Below, piece after piece: positions 51,153 to 59,482 of a stretch of DNA of 64,000 nt. This DNA comes from Pseudomonas fildesensis (GTDB lineage Bacteria; Pseudomonadota; Gammaproteobacteria; Pseudomonadales; Pseudomonadaceae), in NCBI RefSeq assembly GCF_001050345.1, contig NZ_LFMW01000039.1, forward strand, positions 186,001 through 250,000. Direction: 5' to 3'. Each line of letters opens with the position of its first letter. Position 1 is the stretch's first letter. A program made the translations under genes and the position numbers. Under the pieces are notes generated by a model. It ran no database searches. It had not been told where the DNA came from and saw only the letters and a program-made list of their open reading frames with translations.

Positions 51153-51242
51153 GTGGGAGGGGGCTTGCCCCCGATGGCGGTGTATCAGGCACATATACAG
51201 TGACTGTCACTCCGCTATCGGGAGCAAGCCCCCTCCCACATT
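51153..51242. repeat. REP-doublet (REPIN) of the GTGGGAGGGGGCTTGC type
   Basis: GTGGGAGGGGGCTTGCCCCC with CGATGGCGG on the left, and CCGCTATCGGGAGCAAGCC plus CCCTCCCAC on the right; about 90 bases. Same family as the element at 31353-31442. Confidence 0.85.
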
Positions 51243-51266
51243 TGCCCTACGGTGTTCTTCCAAGCG

Positions 51267-52766
51267 TTATTTGGACACCGGCATCGCAAACTCCGCACCC
51301 TGCTCGATGCTCTCCGACCAGCGCTGCATGATCGATTTCTGCTTGGTGTAAAAACGCACACCCTCAGTGCCATACGCATGCATGTCGCCGAACAGGCTCT
51401 TCTTCCAGCCACCAAACCCGTGCCAGGCCATCGGCACCGGGATCGGTACGTTGATGCCGACCATGCCCACTTCGATCCGTCGCGCGAATTCGCGGGCGAT
51501 GTTGCCGTCGCGGGTAAAGCAGCTGACGCCGTTGCCGAACTCGTGGTCGTTGACCAGTTTCACCGCCTCGGCAAAATCATTCACGCGGACACACGCCAGC
51601 ACCGGGCCGAAGATTTCTTCGCGGTAGATGCTCATGTCTTTGGTCACATGGTCGAACAAGGTTGCGCCGAGCCAGAAGCCGTTTTCCAGGCCGGGTTCGG
51701 TGGGCACGTAGTCACGGCCGTCGAGCAGCAATTGCGCGCCGGCTTGCACGCCTTGTTCGATGTAGCCGCTGATGCGCTCAAGGGCGGCACGCGAGACGAT
51801 CGGGCCCATTTCGGCCTTGAGATCGCGGCCGTCGGTGATGCGCAATTGCTTGGCGCGCTCGGTCAGGGCGGCGATGACTTTATCGCCCACATCACCGACC
51901 AGCACCGCCACGGAAATCGCCATGCAGCGCTCGCCGGCACTGCCGTACGCGGCGCCCATCAGGGCGTCGACAGTGCGGTCGATGTCCGCGTCGGGCATCA
52001 CCACCATGTGGTTTTTCGCGCCGCCCAGGCCTTGCACGCGCTTGCCGTTGCGCGCGCCGGTTTCGTAGATGTATTGGGCAATCGGCGTGGAGCCGACGAA
52101 GCTCACCGCCTTGACGTCCGGGTGTTCGATCAGCGCGTCCACCGATTCCTTGTCGCCCTGCACCACGTTGAACACACCTTTGGGCAAGCCGGCTTCACGC
52201 AGCAGCTCGGCCATGAACAGTGCGGCGCTCGGGTCGGTCGGGCTTGGCTTGAGGATGAAGGTGTTACCCGCAGCGATGGCAATCGGGTACATCCACATCG
52301 GCACCATCACCGGGAAGTTGAACGGTGTGACGCCGGCGACCACACCCAGCGGTTGGCGCATTGTCCAGTTGTCCATGCCACGGGAGACCTGGTCGGAGTG
52401 TTCGCCCTTGAGCAAGTTGGGGATGCCGCAGGCGAATTCGAGGATGTCGATGCCACGGTCGACTTCGCCCTGGGCGTCGGTGAAGACCTTGCCGTGTTCG
52501 GCGACGATGATGCGCGCCAGGTCGTCCTTGCGTTCACGCAGCAGGTGCAGGTATTCGAACAGCACGCGGGCGCGGCGGATGGGCGGCGTGTCGGCCCAGT
52601 CGGCGAAAGCGGCCTGGGCGGCGGCGACGGCTTCGCCAACGGTCTGGCGGCTGGCCAGGGCGACGCGCCCGGTGACTTCACCGGTGGCCGGGTTGTAGAC
52701 GTCCTGATAACGATCATCGCGGCTCACGCGCTGGTCGTTGATGTAATGCTCGATTGTTGTGGTCAT
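51267..52766 (-). CDS. mmsA: CoA-acylating methylmalonate-semialdehyde dehydrogenase
   Basis: 499 residues from the ATG at 52766 (MTTTIEHYINDQRVS). MmsA hallmarks: VAGVTPFNFPVMVPMWMYPIA, FVGSTPIAQYIYETG, GAKNHMVVMPDAD, catalytic Cys in GSAGERCMAIS, and FTRDGNIAREFARRIEVGM. It converts malonate or methylmalonate semialdehyde with CoA and NAD+ to acetyl- or propionyl-CoA (valine, beta-alanine, myo-inositol breakdown). Divergent from a LysR gene across 109 bases; no mmsB neighbour, so this may be a paralogue tied to another substrate. Confidence 0.93.
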   Translation of the reverse strand: MTTTIEHYINDQRVSRDDRYQDVYNPATGEVTGRVALASRQTVGEAVAAAQAAFADWADTPPIRRARVLFEYLHLLRERKDDLARIIVAEHGKVFTDAQGEVDRGIDILEFACGIPNLLKGEHSDQVSRGMDNWTMRQPLGVVAGVTPFNFPVMVPMWMYPIAIAAGNTFILKPSPTDPSAALFMAELLREAGLPKGVFNVVQGDKESVDALIEHPDVKAVSFVGSTPIAQYIYETGARNGKRVQGLGGAKNHMVVMPDADIDRTVDALMGAAYGSAGERCMAISVAVLVGDVGDKVIAALTERAKQLRITDGRDLKAEMGPIVSRAALERISGYIEQGVQAGAQLLLDGRDYVPTEPGLENGFWLGATLFDHVTKDMSIYREEIFGPVLACVRVNDFAEAVKLVNDHEFGNGVSCFTRDGNIAREFARRIEVGMVGINVPIPVPMAWHGFGGWKKSLFGDMHAYGTEGVRFYTKQKSIMQRWSESIEQGAEFAMPVSK

Positions 52767-52875
52767 GGCAGTAGATCCCAGGTGGGTAGCGATGGGACAC
52801 ACGATAGGCTTTCGATTTGTTCCAAACCAGAGCAGAATCCAGAACTTATTGTCCATACAAGCGAACAATAGAATC

Positions 52876-53814
52876 ATGGAAAAGGCTGAGATCGAAGGGC
52901 TGTGGACCCACATTCACTGGCTGTCGGTGCTGGAAGAACAAGGCACCTACACCGCCGCCGCTGCGCGCCTGGGCGTGAGCAAATCCGCCGTCAGCCAACG
53001 CATTTCAGACCTGGAAAAAGCCACCGGCACGCGACTGGTCACTCGCACCACGCGCAGCGTAAGGCTGACGGATGCGGGGTTGTCCTTGACCCGCGAAGTG
53101 CGCAGCGCCTATGAGCAAATCGCCCGCAGCTTCTCGTCGGTACGCGATTCTGCCGGAGAGATTCGCGGCCTGGTGCGCCTGACCGCGCCCGTGGCATTCG
53201 CCCGGCAACAACTGGTGCCGCACCTGTCGGAGTTCCTGCAGCAGTACCCGCAAGTGCGCATCCAGCTGGACGTGTCCGATGCCCTGAGTTCGCTGGCCGC
53301 CGAAGGCTACGACCTGGCGGTGCGGCACGGTTTCCAGGTGCCGGAGACCCATGTGGCGTGGAAGCTGTGCGACACCACGTCGGTGTTGGTGGCCACGCGC
53401 GATTATCTGCAGCTTCACGGTGAACCGCGCCAACCCGCCGACCTGACCGCGCACAACTGCCTCTACTATCCGCGCGGCACCGACCAGCCCGCCTGGACGT
53501 TCGAGCGCGGCGTCAAAAAGGTCGAGCGCGTCACCGTGCCTATCTCCGGCAGCTTTTCGACCAACAACAGTGAGGCGCTGCGCGACTCGGCGCTCAACCA
53601 CCTGGGCATCGCCCTGCTCCCGGACTTCAGCGCCCATGCCGCGCTGGCGAGCGGCAAGCTGGTGCAAGTGCTCAAGGACTGGACGCTCAAGGGTGCGTTT
53701 GCCGATGAAATTTACTTGATACGGCCGTACTCACCGCATGTGCCCAAGTCGGTGAGTGCGTTGGTGGGGTATTTGAAGGAGAAACTGTCGGGAGGGTTTC
53801 GCTTCATGGGTTAA
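52876..53814 (+). CDS. LysR-type transcriptional regulator, probable regulator of mmsA
   Basis: 312 residues from the ATG at 52876 (MEKAEIEGLWTHIHWL). Winged helix-turn-helix AAAARLGVSKSAVSQRISDLEKATG in pieces, RTTRSVRLTDAG, then the effector domain (GLVRLTAPVAFARQQLVPHLSEFL; LGIALLPDFSAHAALASGKL). Divergent from mmsA, as LysR regulators usually are from their targets. Its final 17 codons (GYLKEKLSGG...) are repeated in degraded form at 54078-54132. Confidence 0.9.
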   Translation: MEKAEIEGLWTHIHWLSVLEEQGTYTAAAARLGVSKSAVSQRISDLEKATGTRLVTRTTRSVRLTDAGLSLTREVRSAYEQIARSFSSVRDSAGEIRGLVRLTAPVAFARQQLVPHLSEFLQQYPQVRIQLDVSDALSSLAAEGYDLAVRHGFQVPETHVAWKLCDTTSVLVATRDYLQLHGEPRQPADLTAHNCLYYPRGTDQPAWTFERGVKKVERVTVPISGSFSTNNSEALRDSALNHLGIALLPDFSAHAALASGKLVQVLKDWTLKGAFADEIYLIRPYSPHVPKSVSALVGYLKEKLSGGFRFMG

Positions 53815-53833
53815 CGTCCTGCATGACCTGGCC

Positions 53834-54078
53834 TTATCGCTGAACGGGCACTGGCGTGCTCGTTTGGACGGGCGGCAGATACGTGGATCGTTCGATCACA
53901 TCCGTACGTACCGCCGAAGGTTGGCCCGCTGCGTTACGTGCGTAGCTGCACACAGTAACGGGTAGCTGCGATACCGGGTAAGTCGTACCGCCGTTGGCCA
54001 AGGTATAACGGGCGTCGTCGTTGTCCGGGCAGGCTGCCTTATACGATGCGTCCACATAGAAGTATGTGATGTGGGTCG
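53834..54078 (-). pseudogene. 3' fragment of an unidentified gene
   Basis: A minus-strand frame runs from about 54078 to a stop at 53834: ITYFYVDASYKAACPDNDDA, RYTLANGGTTYPVSQLPVTV, CSYARNAAGQPSAV, ERSTYLPPVQTS. It has no plausible start of its own; the open frame continues to 54169 only by reading through the LysR-tail duplicate. G+C and amino-acid use are those of a protein (two cysteines, regular composition), so this is probably the end of a gene whose front was lost. No family recognised. Confidence 0.45.
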
Positions 54079-54132
54079 TGCGTTGCTGGGTATTTGAAGA
54101 AGAAATTGTCGGGGGGCGGTCTGTTGGGGTAG
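54078..54132 (+). repeat. Duplicate of the LysR gene's 3' end
   Basis: GTGCGTTGCTGGGTATTTGAAG and the following bases read VAGYLKKKLSGGGLLG then TAG, matching the LysR end (ALVGYLKEKLSGG...) at 53757-53814 with most differences in the last codons. A second copy of the tail lies 320 bases downstream of the first. Confidence 0.7.
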
Positions 54133-54179
54133 GCCTGACAGCTTTTTTTCGCTGGTATATTGCCCGCAAGAACTAAAAG

Positions 54180-54190
54180 TCCATAATGGA
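54180..54190. promoter_or_regulatory. DauR-type box in front of dauB
   Basis: AAAAGTCCATAATGGAC (54176-54191 region) contains the palindrome GTCCAT-A-ATGGAC. The 16-base core AAAAGTCCATWATGGA recurs inverted at 57950-57965. It lies 28 bases before the dauB start codon, a repressor position. Confidence 0.7.
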
Positions 54191-54217
54191 CAAAATAGTT
54201 TACCCGCGGAGACACCG

Positions 54218-55165
54218 ATGCCCAGCACGCCTTACGTGATCAATCAGTCCCAGGCCCGCGAATTACTCGCTCAGGTCGATGTGCCACACATCCTGCGCAA
54301 GCTGTTCCGCGACCTGGCCGTCGGGCACGCGGTGCAGCCGGCACAGCAACTGGTGGAGTTCCCGCAAGGTGCCGGCGACTTTATCAACTACCTGGGCGTG
54401 CTGGCCGAGGACGGGGTGTACGGGGTCAAAACCTCGCCGTATATCGTGCGGGAACAAGGGCCGCTGGTGACGGCGTGGACGCTGTTGATGTCGATGCACA
54501 CCGGCCAGCCGTTGCTGCTGTGTGATGCAGCCGAACTGACCACCGCCCGCACCGCTGCCACCACGGCACTCGCGGTGGACGCGCTGACGCCGTTGTCGGC
54601 TCGGCGCCTGGCGATCATCGGCAGCGGCAAGGTCGCCCAGGCGCACCTGCACTATGTGCAAAACCTCAGAGATTGGCAGCACATCAGCGTGTTTTCGCCG
54701 AGCCTGGCCCACACCTGCGCCGATGCAATCGCACAACTCAAGAGCCTGGACCCGCGCCTGGTCATCGCCGATACCTGCGAGGCCGCCCTGCACGACGCGG
54801 ACGTTATCCTGCTGTGCACCTCGTCGGCCGGGCCGGTGATCGACCCGGCGCGCTTGAGCAAACCGGCGCTGATTACGTCCATCAGCACCAACGCACCGCG
54901 CGCCCATGAAGTGCCGCCCCACTGCCTCAACGACATGCAGGTATTCTGCGACTATCGCCAGACCACTCCCGGCTCGGCCGGCGATATGCTGATCGCCACC
55001 GAACACCATGGCTGGGACAAGCGCGCGGTGGTCGGCGACCTGCCCGAGTTGCTCAGTGACAAGGTCCAGCGCCCGGACTACGACCGCCACGTGTTTTTCC
55101 GCTCCATCGGGCTGGGCCTGGAAGACATCGCACTGGCCAATGCCCTGTACCAACTCCAGCGCTAA
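54218..55165 (+). CDS. dauB: NAD(P)H-dependent L-arginine dehydrogenase DauB-like (ornithine cyclodeaminase/mu-crystallin family)
   Basis: 315 residues: conserved family elements KTSPYIVREQGPLVTAWTLL, TTALAVDALTPLSARRLAIIGSGKVAQAHL (NAD-binding GSGKVAQ) and IALANALYQL. In P. aeruginosa dauB lies with dauA and dauR and, working with DauA, converts D-arginine via 2-ketoarginine to L-arginine. The same three-gene order here supports that call; ornithine cyclodeaminase is the alternative. Confidence 0.85.
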   Translation: MPSTPYVINQSQARELLAQVDVPHILRKLFRDLAVGHAVQPAQQLVEFPQGAGDFINYLGVLAEDGVYGVKTSPYIVREQGPLVTAWTLLMSMHTGQPLLLCDAAELTTARTAATTALAVDALTPLSARRLAIIGSGKVAQAHLHYVQNLRDWQHISVFSPSLAHTCADAIAQLKSLDPRLVIADTCEAALHDADVILLCTSSAGPVIDPARLSKPALITSISTNAPRAHEVPPHCLNDMQVFCDYRQTTPGSAGDMLIATEHHGWDKRAVVGDLPELLSDKVQRPDYDRHVFFRSIGLGLEDIALANALYQLQR

Positions 55166-55186
55166 CTCACTTTTCAGGAGATGTTC

Positions 55187-56320
55187 ATGAGCGACGCAGA
55201 TTTCATCATCATCGGCGGCGGCATTGCTGGCGCGTCCACGGGTTTTTGGCTGGCGCCCCACGGCAAAGTGCTGGTGCTGGAACGTGAATCCCACCCGGCC
55301 TATCACTCCACCGGGCGTTCGGCGGCGCTCTACACTGCCGCTTACGGCACCCCGCAAGTGCGCGCGTTGACCCTGGCCAGTCGTGACTTTTTCGACAACC
55401 CGCCGGCCGGTTTCTGCGAGCACCCGCTGCTGACACCACGCGGCGAGATGACCGTCGACTTCATCGGCGACCCGGCCGAGTTGAACGCGCAATACCTCAG
55501 CGCCAAAGCCACCGTGCCGCAGGTCGAACAACTCAGCGCCGACGAGGCCTGTGCGCGGCTGCCGATCCTGCGCCGCGAGAAAGTCCACGGCGCCCTCTAT
55601 GACCCCACCGCCAGCGACATCGACACCGACGCCCTGCACCAGGGCTACCTGCGCGGTATCCGTCGCCACCAGGGCGAGGTGCGCACCGACAGCCATGTGC
55701 TCGGTTTGAGCCGTGACAGCGCAGGCCTGTGGCATGTGCGCACCCAGCGCGAAACCGTCACCGCGCCGGTCATCATCAATGCCGCCGGGGCGTGGGCCGA
55801 CCATATCGGCGGGCTGGCCGGCGCCGCCTCCATCGGCTTGCAACCCAAGCGGCGCTCGGCGTTTATCTTCGCTGGCCCCGAAGGCCTCGATGCCCATGAC
55901 TGGCCGATGCTCGTGGCGCTCGACGAAGCCTTCTACATGAAACCCGACGCCGGCATGTTCCTCGGCTCGCCGGCCAACGCCGACCCCGTGGAACCCCAGG
56001 ACATTCAGCCCGAAGAACTGGACATCGCCATGGGCATTTATCAGATCGAAGAGGCCACCACCCTGACTATCCGCCGCCCGACCCGCACCTGGGCCGGCCT
56101 GCGCAGTTTTGTGCACGACGGGGATTTGCTGTCCGGGTTTGATCCTCGGGTGCCCGGGCTGTTCTGGGTGGCGGCGCAAGGCGGCTATGGCATCCAGACA
56201 TCCCCCGCCATGGGCCAGGCCAGTGCAGCCCTGGTGCGCGGCGCCCCGTTGCCGGAGCAACTGACGCGGTTCGGCCTGGACGCTGGTATGCTCTCCCCCG
56301 ACCGCCTGGAGCCGCATTGA
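55187..56320 (+). CDS. dauA: D-arginine dehydrogenase DauA (FAD-dependent)
   Basis: 377 residues, ATG at 55187 chosen because AGGAG ends 6 bases before it (the ATG at 55181 abuts the same sequence). FAD-binding DADFIIIGGGIAGASTGFWL, the HSTGRSAALY segment, and the late GLFWVAAQGGYGIQTSPAMG are typical DauA. It oxidises D-arginine and D-lysine to 2-keto acids, passing electrons to the respiratory chain. Third residue context and order dauB-dauA-dauR match P. aeruginosa. Its TGA overlaps the dauR ATG by one base. Confidence 0.93.
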   Translation: MSDADFIIIGGGIAGASTGFWLAPHGKVLVLERESHPAYHSTGRSAALYTAAYGTPQVRALTLASRDFFDNPPAGFCEHPLLTPRGEMTVDFIGDPAELNAQYLSAKATVPQVEQLSADEACARLPILRREKVHGALYDPTASDIDTDALHQGYLRGIRRHQGEVRTDSHVLGLSRDSAGLWHVRTQRETVTAPVIINAAGAWADHIGGLAGAASIGLQPKRRSAFIFAGPEGLDAHDWPMLVALDEAFYMKPDAGMFLGSPANADPVEPQDIQPEELDIAMGIYQIEEATTLTIRRPTRTWAGLRSFVHDGDLLSGFDPRVPGLFWVAAQGGYGIQTSPAMGQASAALVRGAPLPEQLTRFGLDAGMLSPDRLEPH

Positions 56321-56946
56321 TGAGCAGCGCTGAACACGAGAACGTAATCCGAAATTTCCGTGCGATCGCCGATGCGATCGCCACGCTGTTCTTCCCCCAT
56401 GCGGAAGCGGTGCTGCATGACTTGCGCACACAAAAGGTCGACTACATCGCCAATAACCTGTCCAAACGCAGTATTGGTGACGACTCGGCGCTGGAGGACA
56501 TGCTCAGCGATGACGTCAGCGAAGTGAACATCGGCCCCTACGAAAAGCTCAACTGGGACGGTCAGAAAATTCGCAGCCTGAGCACCGTGCTGCACGACCA
56601 CAAAGGTAAGCCGCTGGCGGTGCTGTGCATCAACCTGAATATTTCACTGTTCGAAAACGCCAAGGCGGCGCTGGATTTGTTTCTCTCACCAAGCAAGCTG
56701 ATCCCGCAGCCGGACTCGCTGTTTCGCGATGACTGGCAGGAACGCATCAACACGTTTTTGCATGCCTGGATGCGCGAGCGCCAGTTGAGCCTGAACCTGC
56801 TGACCCGCGACCACAAGCGCGAGCTGGTGCTGGCGCTGCACGCCGAAGGCGCGTTCAAGGGCAAAAGCGCGTCGAACTACGTGGCCAATGTGCTGGGCAT
56901 GGGGCGGGCAACGGTTTACAAGCACCTGAAGGAATTGAAGGGCTAA
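56320..56946 (+). CDS. dauR: Transcriptional regulator DauR (YheO-type PAS plus helix-turn-helix)
   Basis: 208 residues from the ATG at 56320 (an in-frame TTG lies 3 bases earlier). YheO-like PAS domain at ~10-120 (FFPHAEAVLHDLRTQKVDYIA; KPLAVLCINLNISLFENAKAAL) and C-terminal helix-turn-helix (RELVLALHAEGAFKGKSAS shown as ELVLALHAEGAFKGKSASNY; VLGMGRATVYKHLKEL). In P. aeruginosa DauR represses dauBAR and is relieved by 2-ketoarginine. The shared boxes in front of dauB and of the binding-protein gene at 57098 are its presumed sites. Confidence 0.9.
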   Translation: MSSAEHENVIRNFRAIADAIATLFFPHAEAVLHDLRTQKVDYIANNLSKRSIGDDSALEDMLSDDVSEVNIGPYEKLNWDGQKIRSLSTVLHDHKGKPLAVLCINLNISLFENAKAALDLFLSPSKLIPQPDSLFRDDWQERINTFLHAWMRERQLSLNLLTRDHKRELVLALHAEGAFKGKSASNYVANVLGMGRATVYKHLKELKG

Positions 56947-56962
56947 CACCTGATGCGCACTA

Positions 56963-57077
56963 TTGTGGCGAGGGCGCTTGTCGGATCGCCGCACCGTCCC
57001 GCTGGGCTGCGTAGCAGCCCTTGAAAAAGCCGGGAGCGCTTCGCACGCCAACGCGAGCAAGCTCGCTCGCCACAATT
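56963..57077. repeat. Degenerate REP-doublet
   Basis: TTGTGGCGAGGGCGCTTG ... GCTGGGCTGCGTAGCAGCCC ... CGCGAGCAAGCTCGCTCGCCACAA. Weak inner arms. Lies between convergent dauR and the binding-protein gene. Confidence 0.6.
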
Positions 57078-57097
57078 TCCCGCTTCACAGGGATCAG

Positions 57098-57874
57098 TCA
57101 ATCGCCGTAAATATCGGACTTGAAGTAGTGCTCAGAGATCTTCTGGTACTCGCCACTCGCACGGATGCCGTCGATGGCCGTATTCAACTCGCCGACCAAC
57201 TCGGTATTACCTTTGCGCACCGCGATCCCCGAGCCCTCGCCCACGTATTTCGGGTCCTTGAGTTCCGGGCCGACAAACGCGTAGCCCTTGCCCCGGGGCA
57301 TCGACAGGAAATCCTGCAGGGGGATGGTGTCGGCAAAGATAGCGTCCAGGCGCCCCGCCGCCAGGTCCATGTAGATTTCTTCGTTATTGCTGTAGCGCTT
57401 GACGTTGATGCCCTTGGGTTCGAACACCTCGGTGGCATAACGGTCGGTGGTCGTCGCGCGTTGCACGCCGATGGTCTTGCCCTTGAGGCTGGCGTACTGG
57501 TCATCCACCTGCGCCCCGTCTTTCATCACCAGGCGCGATGAGGTGAAGTAATACTTGTGGGTGAAGTCCACCGACTTCTTGCGGTCTTCGTTGATGGTCA
57601 TGGACGACAGGGCCATGTCGATTTTCTTCACTTTGAGCGAAGGAATCAGGCCGTCGAACTCGCCCTCGACCCACACGCATTTGACTTTCATCTGCGCGCA
57701 CAGCGCATTGCCGATGTCGTAGTCGAACCCGACAATCTTGCCGTCCTGCGTCTTGGACGCGAACGGCGGGTAAGCCGCCTCGATGCCGATGCGCAGGGTT
57801 TTCTCGGCGGCCAACAAGTGGCTGGAAGCCAACAGGCTCAGGGCCAGGGCGGTGATAAGGGAGCGTTTCTTCAT
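57098..57874 (-). CDS. Basic amino acid (arginine/ornithine/lysine) ABC transporter substrate-binding protein
   Basis: 258 residues with a Sec signal peptide (LITALALSLLASSHLLA). Family 3 binding-protein pattern: LRIGIEAAYPPFASKTQDG, VGFDYDIGNALCAQMKVKC, PSLKVKKIDMALSSMTINEDR, YFTSSRLVMKDG and the IGVQRATTTDRYATEVFEPKG region, as in HisJ/ArgT/AotJ. The P. aeruginosa dau locus also has such a gene (PA3865) next to dauR, and this one shares the DauR-type box in its upstream region. No permease or ATPase gene is adjacent. Confidence 0.9.
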   Translation of the reverse strand: MKKRSLITALALSLLASSHLLAAEKTLRIGIEAAYPPFASKTQDGKIVGFDYDIGNALCAQMKVKCVWVEGEFDGLIPSLKVKKIDMALSSMTINEDRKKSVDFTHKYYFTSSRLVMKDGAQVDDQYASLKGKTIGVQRATTTDRYATEVFEPKGINVKRYSNNEEIYMDLAAGRLDAIFADTIPLQDFLSMPRGKGYAFVGPELKDPKYVGEGSGIAVRKGNTELVGELNTAIDGIRASGEYQKISEHYFKSDIYGD

Positions 57875-57949
57875 GATCGTTTACTCGCAAGTTGTTGTTG
57901 ATTTGGCAAGTTTTAAGATAGAAATGAAGCCGTTTTTTGTACTTATAAT

Positions 57950-57960
57950 TCCATAATGGA
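57950..57960. promoter_or_regulatory. DauR-type box in front of the binding-protein gene
   Basis: TCCATAATGGA (57950-57960), on the minus strand CAAAAGTCCATTATGGAATT, matches the dauB site (AAAAGTCCATWATGGA). It lies 76 bases upstream of the ATG at 57874. Confidence 0.7.
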
Positions 57961-58157
57961 CTTTTGTGTATTTTGCGTCAATCCGCTTGACAGCATCAAA
58001 GCGCTCCCCCGAAGCGCAAGGACCAGCACACGCCTATGTGCTTGACGCATGGCCTATTCTCAAACGTCATAACTCTGTGTTTTTCGGCATGGTAATCTCG
58101 TCGGATTATGAATAGGCATAGATCGTAATTCGATGATGGCCAGAACCAGGAAAGATC

Positions 58158-59027
58158 ATGCCAAAAATTTCCCACTCAGCACTTCGTCGCAACTTCCGTG
58201 AACTGCTTGCCGCCCAAAAGTGTGTAGAAACGGCGTCTGTGTTCGACCCGATGTCTGCGCGGATTGCGGCAGACCTGGGCTTTGAAGTCGGTATCCTGGG
58301 CGGCTCCGTCGCCTCCCTGCAGGTGCTGGCAGCCCCCGACTTTGCATTGATCACCCTGAGTGAGTTCGTCGAACAGGCCACCCGTATCGGCCGCGTCGCC
58401 CAGTTGCCGTTCATTGCCGACGCCGACCACGGTTACGGCAACGCCCTGAACGTGATGCGCACCGTCGAAGAACTGGAGCGGGCCGGCGTTGCGGCACTGA
58501 CGATTGAAGACACCCTGCTGCCTGCGCAATTCGGGCGTAAATCGACTGACCTGATTTCCATCGACGAAGGCATCGGCAAGGTCAAGGCCGCCCTTGAAGC
58601 CCGGGTCGACCCCAAGCTGTCGATCATCGCACGCACGAACGCCGGCGTGCTGCCGACCCAAGCCGTCATCGAGCGCACCAAGGCCTATGAAAAGGCCGGC
58701 GCGGACGGAATCTGCATGGTCGGTATCAGCGACTTCGAGCACCTTGAACAGATCGCGGAAAACCTCACGGTACCGCTGATGCTGGTGACCTACGGCAACC
58801 CGAAGCTCAACGACGCCGAGCGTCTGGCCAGCCTGGGCGTGCGTGTCGTGGTAGCCGGCCATGGCGCTTACTTTGCGTCGATCAAGGCCACCTACGACAG
58901 CCTCCGCGCGCAACGCCAACTGACCCACAGCACCTCGAACCTGAGTGCCACAGAGCTGACGCACACGTACACGCTGCCTGAAAGCTACGTGGCCTGGGCC
59001 AAGGAATTCATGGACGTGAAAGAGTAG
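58158..59027 (+). CDS. Isocitrate lyase/PEP mutase-family oxaloacetate decarboxylase
   Basis: 289 residues, ATG after AGGAAAG. Family pattern: ASVFDPMSARIAADLGFEVG, GGSVASLQVLAAPD, metal-binding DADHGYGNALNVMRT, TIEDTLLPAQFG, IIARTNAG and VTYGNPKLND. The ADHGYGNALN active site with Mg-binding Asp residues and the absence of the KKCGH lyase motif match the PA4872-type oxaloacetate decarboxylases. Single-gene unit; preceded by 283 bases of promoter-type DNA with a TTGACG-type -35. Confidence 0.88.
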   Translation: MPKISHSALRRNFRELLAAQKCVETASVFDPMSARIAADLGFEVGILGGSVASLQVLAAPDFALITLSEFVEQATRIGRVAQLPFIADADHGYGNALNVMRTVEELERAGVAALTIEDTLLPAQFGRKSTDLISIDEGIGKVKAALEARVDPKLSIIARTNAGVLPTQAVIERTKAYEKAGADGICMVGISDFEHLEQIAENLTVPLMLVTYGNPKLNDAERLASLGVRVVVAGHGAYFASIKATYDSLRAQRQLTHSTSNLSATELTHTYTLPESYVAWAKEFMDVKE

Positions 59028-59482
59028 TCCTCACCCGACGGCCACTCCACAAACGACGACCGGGGGGCGCCTGTCCCCCAAACGTTGCAACCCGCTGGAA
59101 CCCTGGCCTTCTACTGACTTGGGCGGCTTTTCATGCCTGATGCGCCGATCACACTGATAAACGAAAAGCGCCTTGAGCAACCTGACTCCGCAAGAGCTGG
59201 AGGCAGAAGTCGTGGGAATAGGCACGGCCGAGACCACGCTGTGTCAAAGCGAAGAGCGCGCATCTGCTCGCAGGTCGCGGCGTTGATCGGTTAATCAGGC
59301 AGGCGCAGCCCTGCACTGACACGATCCTCTTGAATACTTGCCTGATCCTCCGAATTGGCAACTATCGGATAGTTAGCCCTTGCATCGTGGTCTAGAGTTC
59401 GACAATGAGCGGCCATCGCAAACACCTATTAAAAAGGCCGCACCCACCGAAGATCTGCCGATGAGCCATGGAGCCACGAATC
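59028..59482. other. 455-base intergenic region
   Basis: No convincing gene: minus-strand frame 59149-59361 (70 codons) has no family resemblance and no ribosome-binding site. The only structure seen is the AACTATC-G-GATAGTT inverted repeat at 59360-59374. The rest looks like an untranslated or decayed segment. Confidence 0.4.
59360..59374. promoter_or_regulatory. Operator-like inverted repeat upstream of the molybdenum oxidase genes
   Basis: AACTATC-G-GATAGTT, a perfect 7+7 repeat with a single central base, 109 bases before iorA. No regulator gene adjoins. Confidence 0.5.

Noticed and set aside
54263..56431. 722-codon open frame on the minus strand across dauB and dauA
   Set aside because: Shadow of two well-supported genes; composition is low-complexity Gly/Ala/Arg/His and it crosses an intergenic boundary.
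59149..59361. 70-codon minus-strand frame upstream of iorA
   Set aside because: No ribosome-binding site, no domain pattern, atypical composition (Arg/Cys-rich).
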